58,038 bases of DNA, taken from contig SFHK01000007.1 in NCBI GenBank assembly GCA_004556395.1, positions 1-58,038 on the forward strand, given 5' to 3'. Origin of the DNA: Clostridiales bacterium. GTDB taxonomy: Bacteria; Bacillota; Clostridia; Christensenellales; Aristaeellaceae. Position numbers and translations under genes: made by a program. This document shows, in pieces, positions 8,358-16,619 of the stretch (the first letter of the stretch is position 1; the number at the start of each line of letters is the position of its first letter). The notes beneath the pieces were generated by a model that saw only the letters and a program-made list of their open reading frames with translations, did no database searches and was not told the DNA's origin.

Positions 8358-9353
8358 TCAGATTTGACGGATGGAGACGGTATACTGAATTTCCGCGCGA
8401 AGGGTTTCAACGCGCGGCGTCTGCGTTTCGTCCGGGTGCTCGATTTTGCGCACGATGCGCTCCGCGACCCGGCGGCTGATTTCATCCATCGGCGGAATCA
8501 CCCTCGTAAGGGGCGTGGGAAGAACGAAATCCAGCTCCTGCTCGCCGAAGGCGATTGCGGAAACGTCCTCCGGAATGCGCCTGCCGAGCTCGATCAGCGC
8601 GCGGATCATGCCGTAGCTCATCGTCAGATTCGAGCAGAGCAGAGCGGTGGGCGGGCTTTCCGCCAGCATCAGCCGCTTTGTGGCGTGATAGGCGTCCTCC
8701 AGATTATAGTTGCCGTCTTCGATGAGGGGCGCAAGACCGCTTTGGCGCATCGCGTCCAAATAGCCGCGTACGCGCTCGGCCGCGGTATAAGTTTCGTATG
8801 GGCCGCGGCAGAGCGCGATGCTTCGGTGATTCAGGGAAATCAGCTTTTCGGTCGCGGAAAAGGCGCTTTCATAGTTGTTGATGATCACCGCGTCGCACTG
8901 AATGCCCTCGATCAGATTGTCGACCAGTACGACGGGAATTCCCTGCCGCAGTATCTTTTCAAGAAGCTGCTTTTCGTTTGTGGCCGGGAAGAGGATGATG
9001 CCGTCCACATGCCACCTGAGCAGCACGTCCAGATGCCGAAAATCGATCCGGTTGTTGCGCCGATAGCCAAGAAGCAGCGTGGTGTAGCCCTTATCGAGAA
9101 GAATTTTCTGAATTCGGGAAATGATGGACGCGTAAAACCGGATGCCCAGCGACGGCACCAACACGCCCACGAGAAAGGATTTTTTCGTTTTCAGATTGCG
9201 CGCGACTTCGTTTACCTGATAATCAAGCTCCCGCACGGCCTTCTCCACCCGCGCCAGATACTCCGGCTTCAGGTTTCCGCCGTTGATGTACTTGGATACC
9301 GTAGCCACCGAAACGCCGGCGTACTGCGCCACCTGCTTCACCGTCGCGCTCAT
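8358..9353 (-). CDS. LacI/GalR family transcriptional regulator
   Basis: 331 residues from the ATG at 9353. The N-terminal helix-turn-helix with hinge helix is unmistakable (TVKQVAQYAGVSVATVSKYING, then VARNLKTKKS). A periplasmic-binding-protein-like effector domain follows (VGVLVPSLG; DGIILFPA; PVVLVDN; IALCRGP; TALLCSN). Such proteins repress sugar genes until a sugar binds. The gene lies directly upstream of the import operon, whose promoter has two LacI-type sites, so it is the likely local repressor; the inducer would be a product of the imported glycan. It has its own promoter and the intergenic region toward the operon shows no site resembling a self-operator near its start. Confidence 0.93.
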   Translation of the reverse strand: MSATVKQVAQYAGVSVATVSKYINGGNLKPEYLARVEKAVRELDYQVNEVARNLKTKKSFLVGVLVPSLGIRFYASIISRIQKILLDKGYTTLLLGYRRNNRIDFRHLDVLLRWHVDGIILFPATNEKQLLEKILRQGIPVVLVDNLIEGIQCDAVIINNYESAFSATEKLISLNHRSIALCRGPYETYTAAERVRGYLDAMRQSGLAPLIEDGNYNLEDAYHATKRLMLAESPPTALLCSNLTMSYGMIRALIELGRRIPEDVSAIAFGEQELDFVLPTPLTRVIPPMDEISRRVAERIVRKIEHPDETQTPRVETLRAEIQYTVSIRQI

Positions 9354-9390
9354 GCATGCAAAACCCTTCCGATACAAGACTGTTTTATCA

Positions 9391-9419
9391 AGTATACAGC
9401 GTCTGCCGTCTTTTGTCAA
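9391..9419 (-). promoter_or_regulatory. Promoter of the LacI-family gene
   Basis: Minus strand: TTGACA (9419-9414), 17-base spacer, TATACT (9396-9391), 38 bases upstream of the start codon. Confidence 0.8.
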
Positions 9420-9455
9420 ACCGCGATTTGCCGGCGCGGCGCCAAAAGCGCGAGC

Positions 9456-9483
9456 CTGCCGCGGAACAGCGCTTCCGCGGCAG
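9456..9483 (-). terminator. Hairpin after the ADP-ribosylglycohydrolase gene
   Basis: 11-bp perfect stem (CTGCCGCGGAA, 9456-9466 with 9473-9483) and a 6-base loop, 19 bases after the stop codon. The T-run is poor, so efficiency is uncertain. Confidence 0.5.
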
Positions 9484-9501
9484 ACCCTCAGGTGTGGCGC
9501 G

Positions 9502-10887
9502 TCAGTTCAGACCCGGGATATGGCTCAGGGTTTTTTCGGCCATATCGGAGATGGTGGAGAGAGTGAAGCCGAACAGGGAGGTGTGGAGCGTATCGTTGAA
9601 CGGCTTCGTCCAGTACTCGGGGATGGAGGAAAGGCCGCGGAGCATGCCGACGATGGAGCCGACGGTCGCGCCGTTGCAGTCGGTATCGAAGCCGGTCTGG
9701 ACGGCCATGCAGGCGGACTTGCCGTAGTCGCCCTGACCATAGAGCAGCGACGCGGCCACGATCATGGCGTTGGAGATGGTGTGGCACCAGCCGTGGCCGG
9801 TGTATTCATCCCACATTTCGTGAATCTTCTTAAACGCGTCCTCCTGCGAAACGCCCGCGTGGAAGTCGCCGATCACGCCGCGGATGGCTTCGTACAGGCG
9901 GGAGGTCTCCGGGATCTCCTTAAGGCCGGTCTCGATCACGCGCGCCACATCGCCGTCCGTCGTCACGGCAGCCTCGGCGAGCATGGCGGCGACGAACATT
10001 TCGCCGTAGACGCCGTTTTTAATGTGAGAGATGCTGGCGTCGCGCCACGCCATATCGGCGGCGGCTTCGGGATCGCCGGGGTTGATGTAGCCGAAGTAGT
10101 CGCCGCGAATCTGCGCGCCGATCCACTCGCGGTAGGGGTTCTGGAAGCGGGCGGTGTCCGGCGGCAGGTAGCCCTTCACGGCGTTGGTGAAGGCCACGCG
10201 CTCGGCGGTGCAATAGGCGTTCTTGGGCTGCATGTCCAGCCAGAACTGAATCATGTTCGCGGGCGTGAAGTCGCGGCCGAAGCGGTTGATCAGAAGCTGC
10301 GCCAGCACGGTATAGTTGGTGTCGTCGTCCGCCGGCGCGCCGGAAAGCTGGTCGACCATCCACCGGGAACGCTCGCGCAGCGGGAACTTGTATTTATCCT
10401 TCATGTCATCCGTCACGTCGGCGCTCAGGATGAAGCGGTGCATCGGCCAGTTGCCGGTTTCCTTCAGGAAGGGCTCGAACTCGTTCGTGCGGATGCCCTC
10501 CACGGGCTTGCCGAGCGAGCAGCCCGCGACGCGGCCGTACCACGCGCCGGCGAGCTTGTCCTTCAGCACGTCGAGGGACGGGAGCGGCTTCTTTTCGCCC
10601 GCGCCGGCCGGACGGAGCGCCCGAATGGCCTCCAGCTCGCTGGGCTCGTTATAGGCATAGTCGGCGCGCTGCGGCGCCTTTACGATCAGCTCATAGAGAA
10701 TGTCCGCCAGACGCGCCTTCTCCGCGCAGCGCGGCATTTCGGCAATGGCGTCAAAGAGCTTTTCAAATTCGTGAATGTCCTTGCCCTCTTCGATCGTCTG
10801 CTGCTTTTCGGTTTTCATTTCGCTGGAATACAGCTCCCACGCGTGAAGGCGGTCGTAGGCTGGCATGGGCATGGCGTGTTCGTTCAT
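9502..10887 (-). CDS. ADP-ribosylglycohydrolase family protein
   Basis: 461 residues from the ATG at 10887 (AAGGAGG 8 bases upstream). The DraG/ARH fold is recognisable: GAWYGRVAGCSLGKPVEG near the first metal region, PADDDTNYT, and the C-terminal TGFDTDCNGATVGSIVG, where the Asp pair binds the dinuclear Mg centre. The family cleaves ADP-ribose from Arg, Ser or small molecules. Some members near sugar-utilisation genes are of unknown role. About 130 N-terminal residues before the core are family-specific. It is divergent from the lyase-like gene at 11015 and downstream of the LacI-family gene; a glycan-related N-glycosidase role is a possibility but not shown by the sequence. Confidence 0.88.
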   Translation of the reverse strand: MNEHAMPMPAYDRLHAWELYSSEMKTEKQQTIEEGKDIHEFEKLFDAIAEMPRCAEKARLADILYELIVKAPQRADYAYNEPSELEAIRALRPAGAGEKKPLPSLDVLKDKLAGAWYGRVAGCSLGKPVEGIRTNEFEPFLKETGNWPMHRFILSADVTDDMKDKYKFPLRERSRWMVDQLSGAPADDDTNYTVLAQLLINRFGRDFTPANMIQFWLDMQPKNAYCTAERVAFTNAVKGYLPPDTARFQNPYREWIGAQIRGDYFGYINPGDPEAAADMAWRDASISHIKNGVYGEMFVAAMLAEAAVTTDGDVARVIETGLKEIPETSRLYEAIRGVIGDFHAGVSQEDAFKKIHEMWDEYTGHGWCHTISNAMIVAASLLYGQGDYGKSACMAVQTGFDTDCNGATVGSIVGMLRGLSSIPEYWTKPFNDTLHTSLFGFTLSTISDMAEKTLSHIPGLN

Positions 10888-10978
10888 TGTGTCGTCCTCC
10901 TTTGGGTATTCCCGGTGTTCTTTTTCGCCGCGCGCGGAAAAATTCCTGCCGGGCGGCCAAAAAGAAACAAGGATATGG

Positions 10979-10984
10979 TATAAT
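10979..10984 (+). promoter_or_regulatory. -10 box of the 11015 gene
   Basis: TATAAT lies 30 bases before the start codon. The -35 region at the proper distance (GCCAAA) is weak, suggesting a need for an activator or poor constitutive activity. Confidence 0.5.
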
Positions 10985-11014
10985 GTTCGCCAGAACACAC
11001 GCGGGAGGCCTTTT

Positions 11015-13378
11015 ATGAGCACGAACGGAATCAACGCGCAGGGGTTCGTCACTCGATATTTCGTGTGCGGCCCCTTTCTCTCCGAACCGCGCACCGAGCT
11101 GCGGGACAAAAATCAGCTGAGATTTGAAAAGAAGCTGCGGGCGGAAATCGCCGCGGGCGACGAAATCGCGCCCGAAAGCGGCGTTGCGCTGGGCGCGGAC
11201 GCGGGCGGCGGCCAGAAATGGCGGCTGAACATGCCCGGCAACGACTGGTTCATCGACATGAGCGCGTTTTACCACCTGCTCACGCGGGTGGAGGCGCGCG
11301 CGTACACGCGGCTTCTAAGCGACCGCGACCGCACGGTCACGGCGCTGTGCTGGACGTACACCGCCGCGGACGTCTGGCTGAACGGCGAACGGATTCTGAA
11401 AAACACGCCCGCCGTATACAAGCCCATCAAGCGGCACGAGCTCGCGCTGCCGCTGAAAAAGGGCGAAAACGAGCTCTACATCCGCATGCAGACGCTGGGC
11501 GCGCGCGACACGCGCACGCTGCTCGCCCTGCAGCTGACCGGGGATTTCTCCGGCGTTTCGGTCGACCTTCCCGGCGGCGCGGAAATGGACGAAATCTACG
11601 CCCGCGAGGACTGGCTGCGCGCCCTTCGCGCGGAAAACGGCAAATTGATCAGCCGGAGTGTCCCGCCGGCCGGCACAAGAATCCTCGACCTTGAGCATTC
11701 CGGCGCGCCGGACGGAATCGCGTGGGAACGCGGAACGGAATTCACGCTCGCGCCCGACGCGCACGTGTTCACCGTGAACTGCGACAGCGCCGGCACAAAG
11801 CTCTCGCGCCGATTTGAGCTTTTCGAGCGGGGCGTGCGCTACGGCCTCTCGCCGGAGGCGGACTGCGAAAGCCGCGTGAAGCGCCTGTGCCACGGCCCGC
11901 AGACCGAGAACCTGCCTATGACCGCCATCATGCACTACGAAAACGGCACGAACACGGACGCGGACTACCAGCAGATTCTTCAGTTCTTAGACGTGATCGA
12001 CAGCCGCGCCGACTGCAGCGACTTCTATTTTAACGCGCTGTTCCGGCTGGTGAAAAAATTCGAGCTGCCCGCGGAGCTGCTCGAGCGCTTCAGACATACG
12101 GCGCTCAACTACCGCTACTGGATGGACGAGGACGGCGCGGACGGCATGTGCTTCTGGAGCGAAAACCACGCGCTTCTGTTCTATTCAAACCAGTACCTTG
12201 CGGGCGGCATGTATCCGGACGACGTTTTCGTGCGCTCCGGGCTTACGGGGCGGGAAGCGCGCGCCCGCGGCCGCGAGCGCTGCCTTGGCTGGCTGAAGGA
12301 CGTTTCCACCTATGGCTTTGAGGAGTTCGCGTCCTCCAGCTACGCGGTCGTGACCTCCTGCGCGCTTCTGAGCCTGATCGACTACGGCGAGGCGGCGCTT
12401 CAGGCGCCGGCGAAAACCGTGCTGGACGGACTCATCCGGCAGATGGCGCTGCACGTGTTCGACGGCGCGGTGATCGCGCCGCAGGGACGGGCGTACCGCG
12501 CCGTGCTGCGCCCGCAGACGCAGGCCTCCACCGCACTCATGAACCTGTGCCTTCCGCACATGCGGAACGTGAGCAGCAACTGGCTGTGCGCCTTCGCCCT
12601 CAGCGAATACAAAATTCCCGCAGACGCCGCCGAAATCGCCGCGCGCGACCGCGACATGCGCTACGCCTGCGGCAACGCGGAAATCCACGTGTGCAAAACG
12701 AAGGATTATATGCTCACCTCCTGCGCGTCGCCCAGGACGCTGGACGGCGGCTGGCAGCGCGTGTCCGAGGGCGAAGCCTTCAGCAACGAGTGGATTCGCA
12801 CGCTCAACGAGCGCTTCCATGGCACCACGCTCATCCGCCCCGGCGTGGACGGCTATCAGCAGCACCTGATGTACGCGGCGGTTTCCAGCGAGGCGGCGTC
12901 GTTCGTCACCCATCCCGGCGGAACCAGCGACATGAGCCAGATGCGCCCCGGCTACTGGAACGGAAACGGCGAAATGCCCGCGATCGTCCAGAAGGGCGCG
13001 CGGCTCGGCCTTGTGTACAGCATATCCGAGGCGCATCCCGTGAGCTTCACCCACGTGTTCTTCCCGGCGTGCCGGTTCGACGAGACGCGCGCGGACGGGC
13101 ACTACCTGTTCGGCCGGGTGAAGGACGGCTACATGGCCGTCTGGATGAGCGGCGACGCGGTTCCGTTCGACGACCTGCTGACCGGCTGCGAATACCGCGT
13201 GTACGGCAGGACGGCGGCGTATCTGTATACCATGGGCAGCAGGGACGAATCCGGCGGCTTCGAACAGTTTATTGAAAAGGTGAAGAATGCGCCCGTCTCG
13301 TTCGACGGAACGACGCTCCGCGCGGACGACCTTGAAGTGACGTTTACTCGCTGTACCGACGCTTCTCAGGTTGTTTAA
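11015..13378 (+). CDS. Large uncharacterised protein, possible polysaccharide lyase-like alpha/alpha-toroid enzyme
   Basis: 787 residues from the ATG at 11015 (GGGAGG 6 bases upstream). No signal peptide. Residues about 1-250 look like beta-sandwich domains: the stretch WTYTAADVWLNGERIL and the following KKGENELYIRM resemble the jelly-roll accessory domain of GH2-like enzymes. Residues about 320-560 are helical and contain WSENHALLFYSNQYLAGGMYPDD, reminiscent of the ENHxxL motif of heparinase/alginate-lyase-type toroids. Residues about 600-760 are again beta-rich (RPGYWNGNGEMPAIVQ). This order fits a toroid-plus-sandwich lyase or hydrolase, but no confident family is named. Cytoplasmic location and position opposite the glycan operon suggest breakdown of imported oligosaccharides. 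Confidence 0.5.
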   Translation: MSTNGINAQGFVTRYFVCGPFLSEPRTELRDKNQLRFEKKLRAEIAAGDEIAPESGVALGADAGGGQKWRLNMPGNDWFIDMSAFYHLLTRVEARAYTRLLSDRDRTVTALCWTYTAADVWLNGERILKNTPAVYKPIKRHELALPLKKGENELYIRMQTLGARDTRTLLALQLTGDFSGVSVDLPGGAEMDEIYAREDWLRALRAENGKLISRSVPPAGTRILDLEHSGAPDGIAWERGTEFTLAPDAHVFTVNCDSAGTKLSRRFELFERGVRYGLSPEADCESRVKRLCHGPQTENLPMTAIMHYENGTNTDADYQQILQFLDVIDSRADCSDFYFNALFRLVKKFELPAELLERFRHTALNYRYWMDEDGADGMCFWSENHALLFYSNQYLAGGMYPDDVFVRSGLTGREARARGRERCLGWLKDVSTYGFEEFASSSYAVVTSCALLSLIDYGEAALQAPAKTVLDGLIRQMALHVFDGAVIAPQGRAYRAVLRPQTQASTALMNLCLPHMRNVSSNWLCAFALSEYKIPADAAEIAARDRDMRYACGNAEIHVCKTKDYMLTSCASPRTLDGGWQRVSEGEAFSNEWIRTLNERFHGTTLIRPGVDGYQQHLMYAAVSSEAASFVTHPGGTSDMSQMRPGYWNGNGEMPAIVQKGARLGLVYSISEAHPVSFTHVFFPACRFDETRADGHYLFGRVKDGYMAVWMSGDAVPFDDLLTGCEYRVYGRTAAYLYTMGSRDESGGFEQFIEKVKNAPVSFDGTTLRADDLEVTFTRCTDASQVV

Positions 13379-13406
13379 AGCAGCGGCGCCAGCTAACGAA
13401 AATTTG

Positions 13407-13450
13407 ACAGACGGCGGCGGCCTTCTTTGTTGCGAAGCGCCGCCGTCTGT
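13407..13450. terminator. GC-rich hairpin between the 11015 gene and rpsB
   Basis: 13-bp perfect stem (arms 13407-13419 and 13438-13450) with an 18-base loop, starting 29 bases after the stop. No T-run follows on the plus strand, so it is a weak terminator or an insulating hairpin; its second arm overlaps the rpsB promoter spacer. Confidence 0.4.
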
Positions 13451-13458
13451 GTTATAAT
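13430..13458 (+). promoter_or_regulatory. Promoter of rpsB-tsf
   Basis: TTGCGA (13430-13435), 17-base spacer, TATAAT (13453-13458). The leader that follows is about 115 bases with several GC-rich hairpins and no ORF; an S2 autoregulatory leader is possible but not identifiable by eye. Confidence 0.75.
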
Positions 13459-13580
13459 GTCATGGTGCCCAACAGGGCTTATTTCTCACTTTCGCGGATT
13501 CGCGCGGCGGTTGCCGGTTTCCGGTGCCGCTCGAAGACGAAGCGAAAGGCGGAAAAAACGAATTAAGGAGGAACCCCACT

Positions 13581-14315
13581 ATGGCAGTCATTTCCATGAA
13601 GCAGCTGCTCGAGGCCGGCGTACATTTCGGCCATCAGACCCGCCGCTGGAACCCCAAGATGGCGCAGTACATCTTCACCGAGCGCAACGGCATCTACATC
13701 ATCGACCTGCAGAAGACCGTTCGCAAGATCGACGAAGCGTATATGTTCGTGCGCGACCTGGCGCTGGACGGCAAGACCATCCTATTCGTCGGCACCAAGA
13801 AGCAGGCGCAGGAGTCCATCGAGTCCGAGGCGAAGCGCTGCGGCATGTACTTCGTGAACAACCGCTGGCTGGGCGGCACGCTCACCAACTTCCGCACCAT
13901 CCGCACCCGTATTGACCGCCTGAACAACATCGACAAGATGGAGAAGGAAGGCCAGTTCGAGCTGCTTCCCAAGAAGGAAGTCATCAAGCTGCTCGCCGAG
14001 CGCGAAAAGCTGGAAAAGAACCTGGGCGGCATCCGTGAAATGAAGAAACTCCCCGGCGCGCTGTTCGTCGTCGACCCGCGCAAGGAGCACATCGCCGTGG
14101 CGGAAGCCCGCGCGCTGAAGATCCCGATCGTCGGCATCGTGGACACCAACTGCGATCCCGATGAGATCGACTACGTCATCCCCGGCAACGACGACGCCAT
14201 CCGCGCGGTCAAGCTGATCGCCGGCAAGATGGCCGACGCCGTTCTGGAAGGCAAGCAGGGCGAGCAGGTCGAGGAGACCGTCGAAGCGCCCGTCGCCGAG
14301 GAAGCCGCCGAATAA
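13581..14315 (+). CDS. rpsB: 30S ribosomal protein S2
   Basis: 244 residues from the ATG at 13581, preceded by AAGGAGG. Family signatures are intact: the N-terminal MKQLLEAGVHFGHQTRRWNPKM, then NRWLGGTLTNFRTI and the PGNDDAIRA segment. S2 joins the small subunit late, bridging head and body. The C-terminal tail (about 230-244) is acidic and rich in Glu/Val/Ala as in many Clostridia. It is co-oriented with tsf 36 bases downstream, the conserved bacterial order. Confidence 0.98.
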   Translation: MAVISMKQLLEAGVHFGHQTRRWNPKMAQYIFTERNGIYIIDLQKTVRKIDEAYMFVRDLALDGKTILFVGTKKQAQESIESEAKRCGMYFVNNRWLGGTLTNFRTIRTRIDRLNNIDKMEKEGQFELLPKKEVIKLLAEREKLEKNLGGIREMKKLPGALFVVDPRKEHIAVAEARALKIPIVGIVDTNCDPDEIDYVIPGNDDAIRAVKLIAGKMADAVLEGKQGEQVEETVEAPVAEEAAE

Positions 14316-14351
14316 TCATCCCGCGACAACACGTTTCAGGAGGAATGCAAC

Positions 14352-15278
14352 ATGGCTGAAATCAGCGCAAAAGTGGTTATGGAGCTCCGCGGCCGTACCG
14401 GCGCGGGCATGATGGATTGCAAAAAGGCGCTCGCCGCCACCGATGGCGATATGGAAAAGGCGATTGACTTCCTGCGCGAGAAGGGTCTTGCCGCCGCCGC
14501 CAAGAAGCAGAGCCGCATTGCCGCCGAAGGCATCGTGGACAGCTACGTCTGCACCAAGTGCATGACCGGCGCGCTCGTCGAAGTCAACTGCGAGACCGAC
14601 TTCGTCGCCAAGACCGACAAGTTCAAGAACCTCGTGCACGAAATCGCCGTGCAGATCGTGAAGAACGATCCCGCCGACGTGGACGCGCTGCTGGCTCAGA
14701 AGTACTATGCCGACGAGACCAAGACCATCGGCGACCTCGTGACCGCCGCCACCGCCGAAATCGGCGAGAAGATCAGCGTCCGCCGCTTCGCCCGCTATCA
14801 TTCCGATAACGGCGTTGTGGACAGCTACATCCACATGGGCGGCAAGGTTGGCGTGCTCATCGAGGCCGAGGGCGAAATGGGCGAGAACGCCGCCGAGGTC
14901 ATCCACGACTGCGCGCTGCAGATCGCGGCCGCGTCCCCCGTCGCGCCCGAGTACGTGCGCCGCGAGGAGGTTCGCGCCGATCACCTCGAGCATGAGAAGG
15001 AAATCCTCATCGCTCAGGCCCGCAACGAAGGCAAGCCCGAGAAGATCATCGAGAAGATGGTCGAGGGCCGCATTAAGAAGTTCTATCAGGAGGTCTGCCT
15101 GCTGGATCAGATGTTCGTCAAGGACGGCGAGATCAGCGTCGAGACCATGATCAACCAGAAGGCCAAGGGTCTCACGATCGTCCGCTTCACCCGCTACAAG
15201 ATGGGCGACGGTCTCGAGAAGAAGGTCAACGATCTGGCTGCCGAGGTTGCCGAGCAGGCCGCGAAGATGGGTCTGTAA
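14352..15278 (+). CDS. tsf: Translation elongation factor Ts
   Basis: 308 residues. The N-terminal UBA-like domain contains the signature LRGRTGAGMMDCKKAL, and TDFVA (in CETDFVAKTDKF) is the EF-Tu contact motif. Two core subdomains follow. EF-Ts exchanges GDP on EF-Tu. The N-terminal spacing shows a slightly long insert (CTKCMTGALVEV) with two cysteines, seen in many Clostridia. Shine-Dalgarno AGGAGG is 8 bases upstream. Cotranscribed with rpsB. Confidence 0.98.
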   Translation: MAEISAKVVMELRGRTGAGMMDCKKALAATDGDMEKAIDFLREKGLAAAAKKQSRIAAEGIVDSYVCTKCMTGALVEVNCETDFVAKTDKFKNLVHEIAVQIVKNDPADVDALLAQKYYADETKTIGDLVTAATAEIGEKISVRRFARYHSDNGVVDSYIHMGGKVGVLIEAEGEMGENAAEVIHDCALQIAAASPVAPEYVRREEVRADHLEHEKEILIAQARNEGKPEKIIEKMVEGRIKKFYQEVCLLDQMFVKDGEISVETMINQKAKGLTIVRFTRYKMGDGLEKKVNDLAAEVAEQAAKMGL

Positions 15279-15291
15279 GACACGGTTTTTC

Positions 15292-15320
15292 GAGGGTGTT
15301 GCAAAGTTTGCAGCACCCTC
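15292..15320 (+). terminator. Hairpin between tsf and pyrH
   Basis: 12-bp stem (15292-15303 with 15309-15320, one G-U pair) and a 5-base loop. Only a short pyrimidine tract follows, so it may attenuate rather than stop transcription into pyrH. Confidence 0.45.
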
Positions 15321-15356
15321 TTCGTATGCCCGAAATACATTCTTGGAGGACGAACG

Positions 15357-16076
15357 ATGTATAAGCGCATTATTCTCAAGCTCTCCGGCGAAACCCTCGC
15401 GCCCGACGCGTCCAAGCCCGACGCGCCCCGCGGCGTGTTCGACGCGCAGCGCGTGGACGCGGCGGCCGAAATGATTTTAAAGCTTCAGGCGCGCGGCATT
15501 CAGGTGGGCGTGGTCATCGGCGGCGGCAACATCTGGCGCGGCCGCTTCACAAAGGAAATGAACGGCGCGAACGCCGATCAGATGGGCATGCTCGCCACGA
15601 TCATCAACGCGCTGTGCGTGCAGGACGCGATCACCCGCAAGGGCGGCAGGGCCGTGGTGTTCTCCGCGCAGGAAATGAACCGCTTCACGCGTCTGTATAC
15701 CCGCTCCGCCGCGCTGGACGCAATGAACGACGGCTGCGTCGCGCTTCTGTCCGGCGGCACCGGCAACCCCTTCTTCACCACCGACACCGGCGCCGCGCTG
15801 CGCGCCGCCGAGCTGGACGCGGACGCGATCTTCAAGGGCACCACGGTCGAGGGCGTGTACGATTCCGACCCGCGCACGAACCCGAACGCGAAGCTCCTGA
15901 AGGACGTTTCCTACGCCGAAGCCGTCGAAAAGCGGCTGCACGTGATGGACACCACCGCGTTCGTGCTGTGTCAGGAGCAGCGCGTGCCCGAGATTCGCGT
16001 GTTCTCGATGGAAAATCTGGACAACATCTTGAAGGTCGCCGACGGCGAGCCCATCGGCACCCGCGTACACGAATAA
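15357..16076 (+). CDS. pyrH: UMP kinase
   Basis: 239 residues, typical length. Phosphate-binding N-terminus (KRIILKLSGE), VIGGGNIWRG, and the nucleotide-side GTGNPFFTTDTGAALRA are all conserved, as is GVYDSDPRTNPNAK. The enzyme forms UDP from UMP and is hexameric in bacteria. It follows rpsB-tsf as usual, but the normally adjacent frr is absent; the next genes are a phasin-like protein and a UbiB-like kinase. AGGACGA precedes the ATG. Confidence 0.98.
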   Translation: MYKRIILKLSGETLAPDASKPDAPRGVFDAQRVDAAAEMILKLQARGIQVGVVIGGGNIWRGRFTKEMNGANADQMGMLATIINALCVQDAITRKGGRAVVFSAQEMNRFTRLYTRSAALDAMNDGCVALLSGGTGNPFFTTDTGAALRAAELDADAIFKGTTVEGVYDSDPRTNPNAKLLKDVSYAEAVEKRLHVMDTTAFVLCQEQRVPEIRVFSMENLDNILKVADGEPIGTRVHE

Positions 16077-16094
16077 ATTCCCGCGGCGAATTGG

Positions 16095-16123
16095 ACAAAA
16101 TCCGGACAATGTCTGGATTTTGT
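16095..16123 (+). terminator. Hairpin after pyrH
   Basis: 13-bp stem (16095-16107 with 16111-16123, one G-U pair) and a 3-base loop, 19 bases after the stop. The right arm includes TTTT but there is no long T-run after it. Confidence 0.5.
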
Positions 16124-16164
16124 TCGTCTGGCGGCGTTTGCCCGTTTTCCTTTCCATGCGCGTA

Positions 16165-16173
16165 TGCTATAAT
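16165..16173 (+). promoter_or_regulatory. Extended -10 promoter of the phasin-like/ubiB genes
   Basis: TGCTATAAT is an extended -10 element; the -35 region at 17 bases (TTTTCC) is weak, which the TG extension would offset. Confidence 0.6.
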
Positions 16174-16226
16174 AAGCATGTAAACGAAAAACAGCCGCGC
16201 GGACGCGCGGGAAGGGAGAATGAAGC

Positions 16227-16607
16227 ATGGATCAGCTGGGTGAAAGCATTCGCAAACTGATACTGGCCGGCATCGGCGCCGCCGCCGTGACGAAGGAAAA
16301 ATCCGAGGGGCTTCTGAAGGAGCTCGTGAAGAAGGGCGAGCTGACCGTCGAGCAGGGCAAGGTGCTCAACGAGGAGCTGAAGCACAACCTGAAGGACGCG
16401 ATTCGCGACAACGTGACGGTCAACGTCGTGCGCCCGGACGTGATGGACGCGGTGGACAACATGACCGACGCGGAGCTGGAGGCGCTGAAGGCGCGCATTC
16501 ACGCCGCCGAGGCGCGCCGCAGCGCGGAAGAGAAGACCGAAGAGGGAACCGGCGAAGCGCCGGAAGCCGAAGTCACCGAGGAAACGAACGAAACCGAAAG
16601 CAAATAA
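16227..16607 (+). CDS. Phasin-like coiled-coil protein
   Basis: 126 residues. An N-terminal amphipathic/hydrophobic helix (LGESIRKLILAGIGAAAVTKEK) is followed by helices typical of the phasin-like family found in Clostridia (SEGLLKELVKKGELTVEQGKVLNEELK). The last 30 residues are Glu/Thr-rich and probably disordered. This family is frequently encoded next to an AarF/UbiB-type kinase, as here (12-base gap), so the two probably work together at a membrane surface. No polyhydroxyalkanoate genes are seen, so a granule role should not be assumed. Confidence 0.7.
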   Translation: MDQLGESIRKLILAGIGAAAVTKEKSEGLLKELVKKGELTVEQGKVLNEELKHNLKDAIRDNVTVNVVRPDVMDAVDNMTDAELEALKARIHAAEARRSAEEKTEEGTGEAPEAEVTEETNETESK

Positions 16608-16619
16608 GGGGAAGCGCGT

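Noticed and set aside
13404..13409. TTGACA as -35 box of rpsB
   Set aside because: It is 43 bases from the TATAAT at 13453; TTGCGA at 13430 has the right 17-base spacing.
16138..16143. TTGCCC as -35 box of the phasin-like gene
   Set aside because: The spacing to the -10 would be 24 bases; the extended -10 TG is a better explanation.
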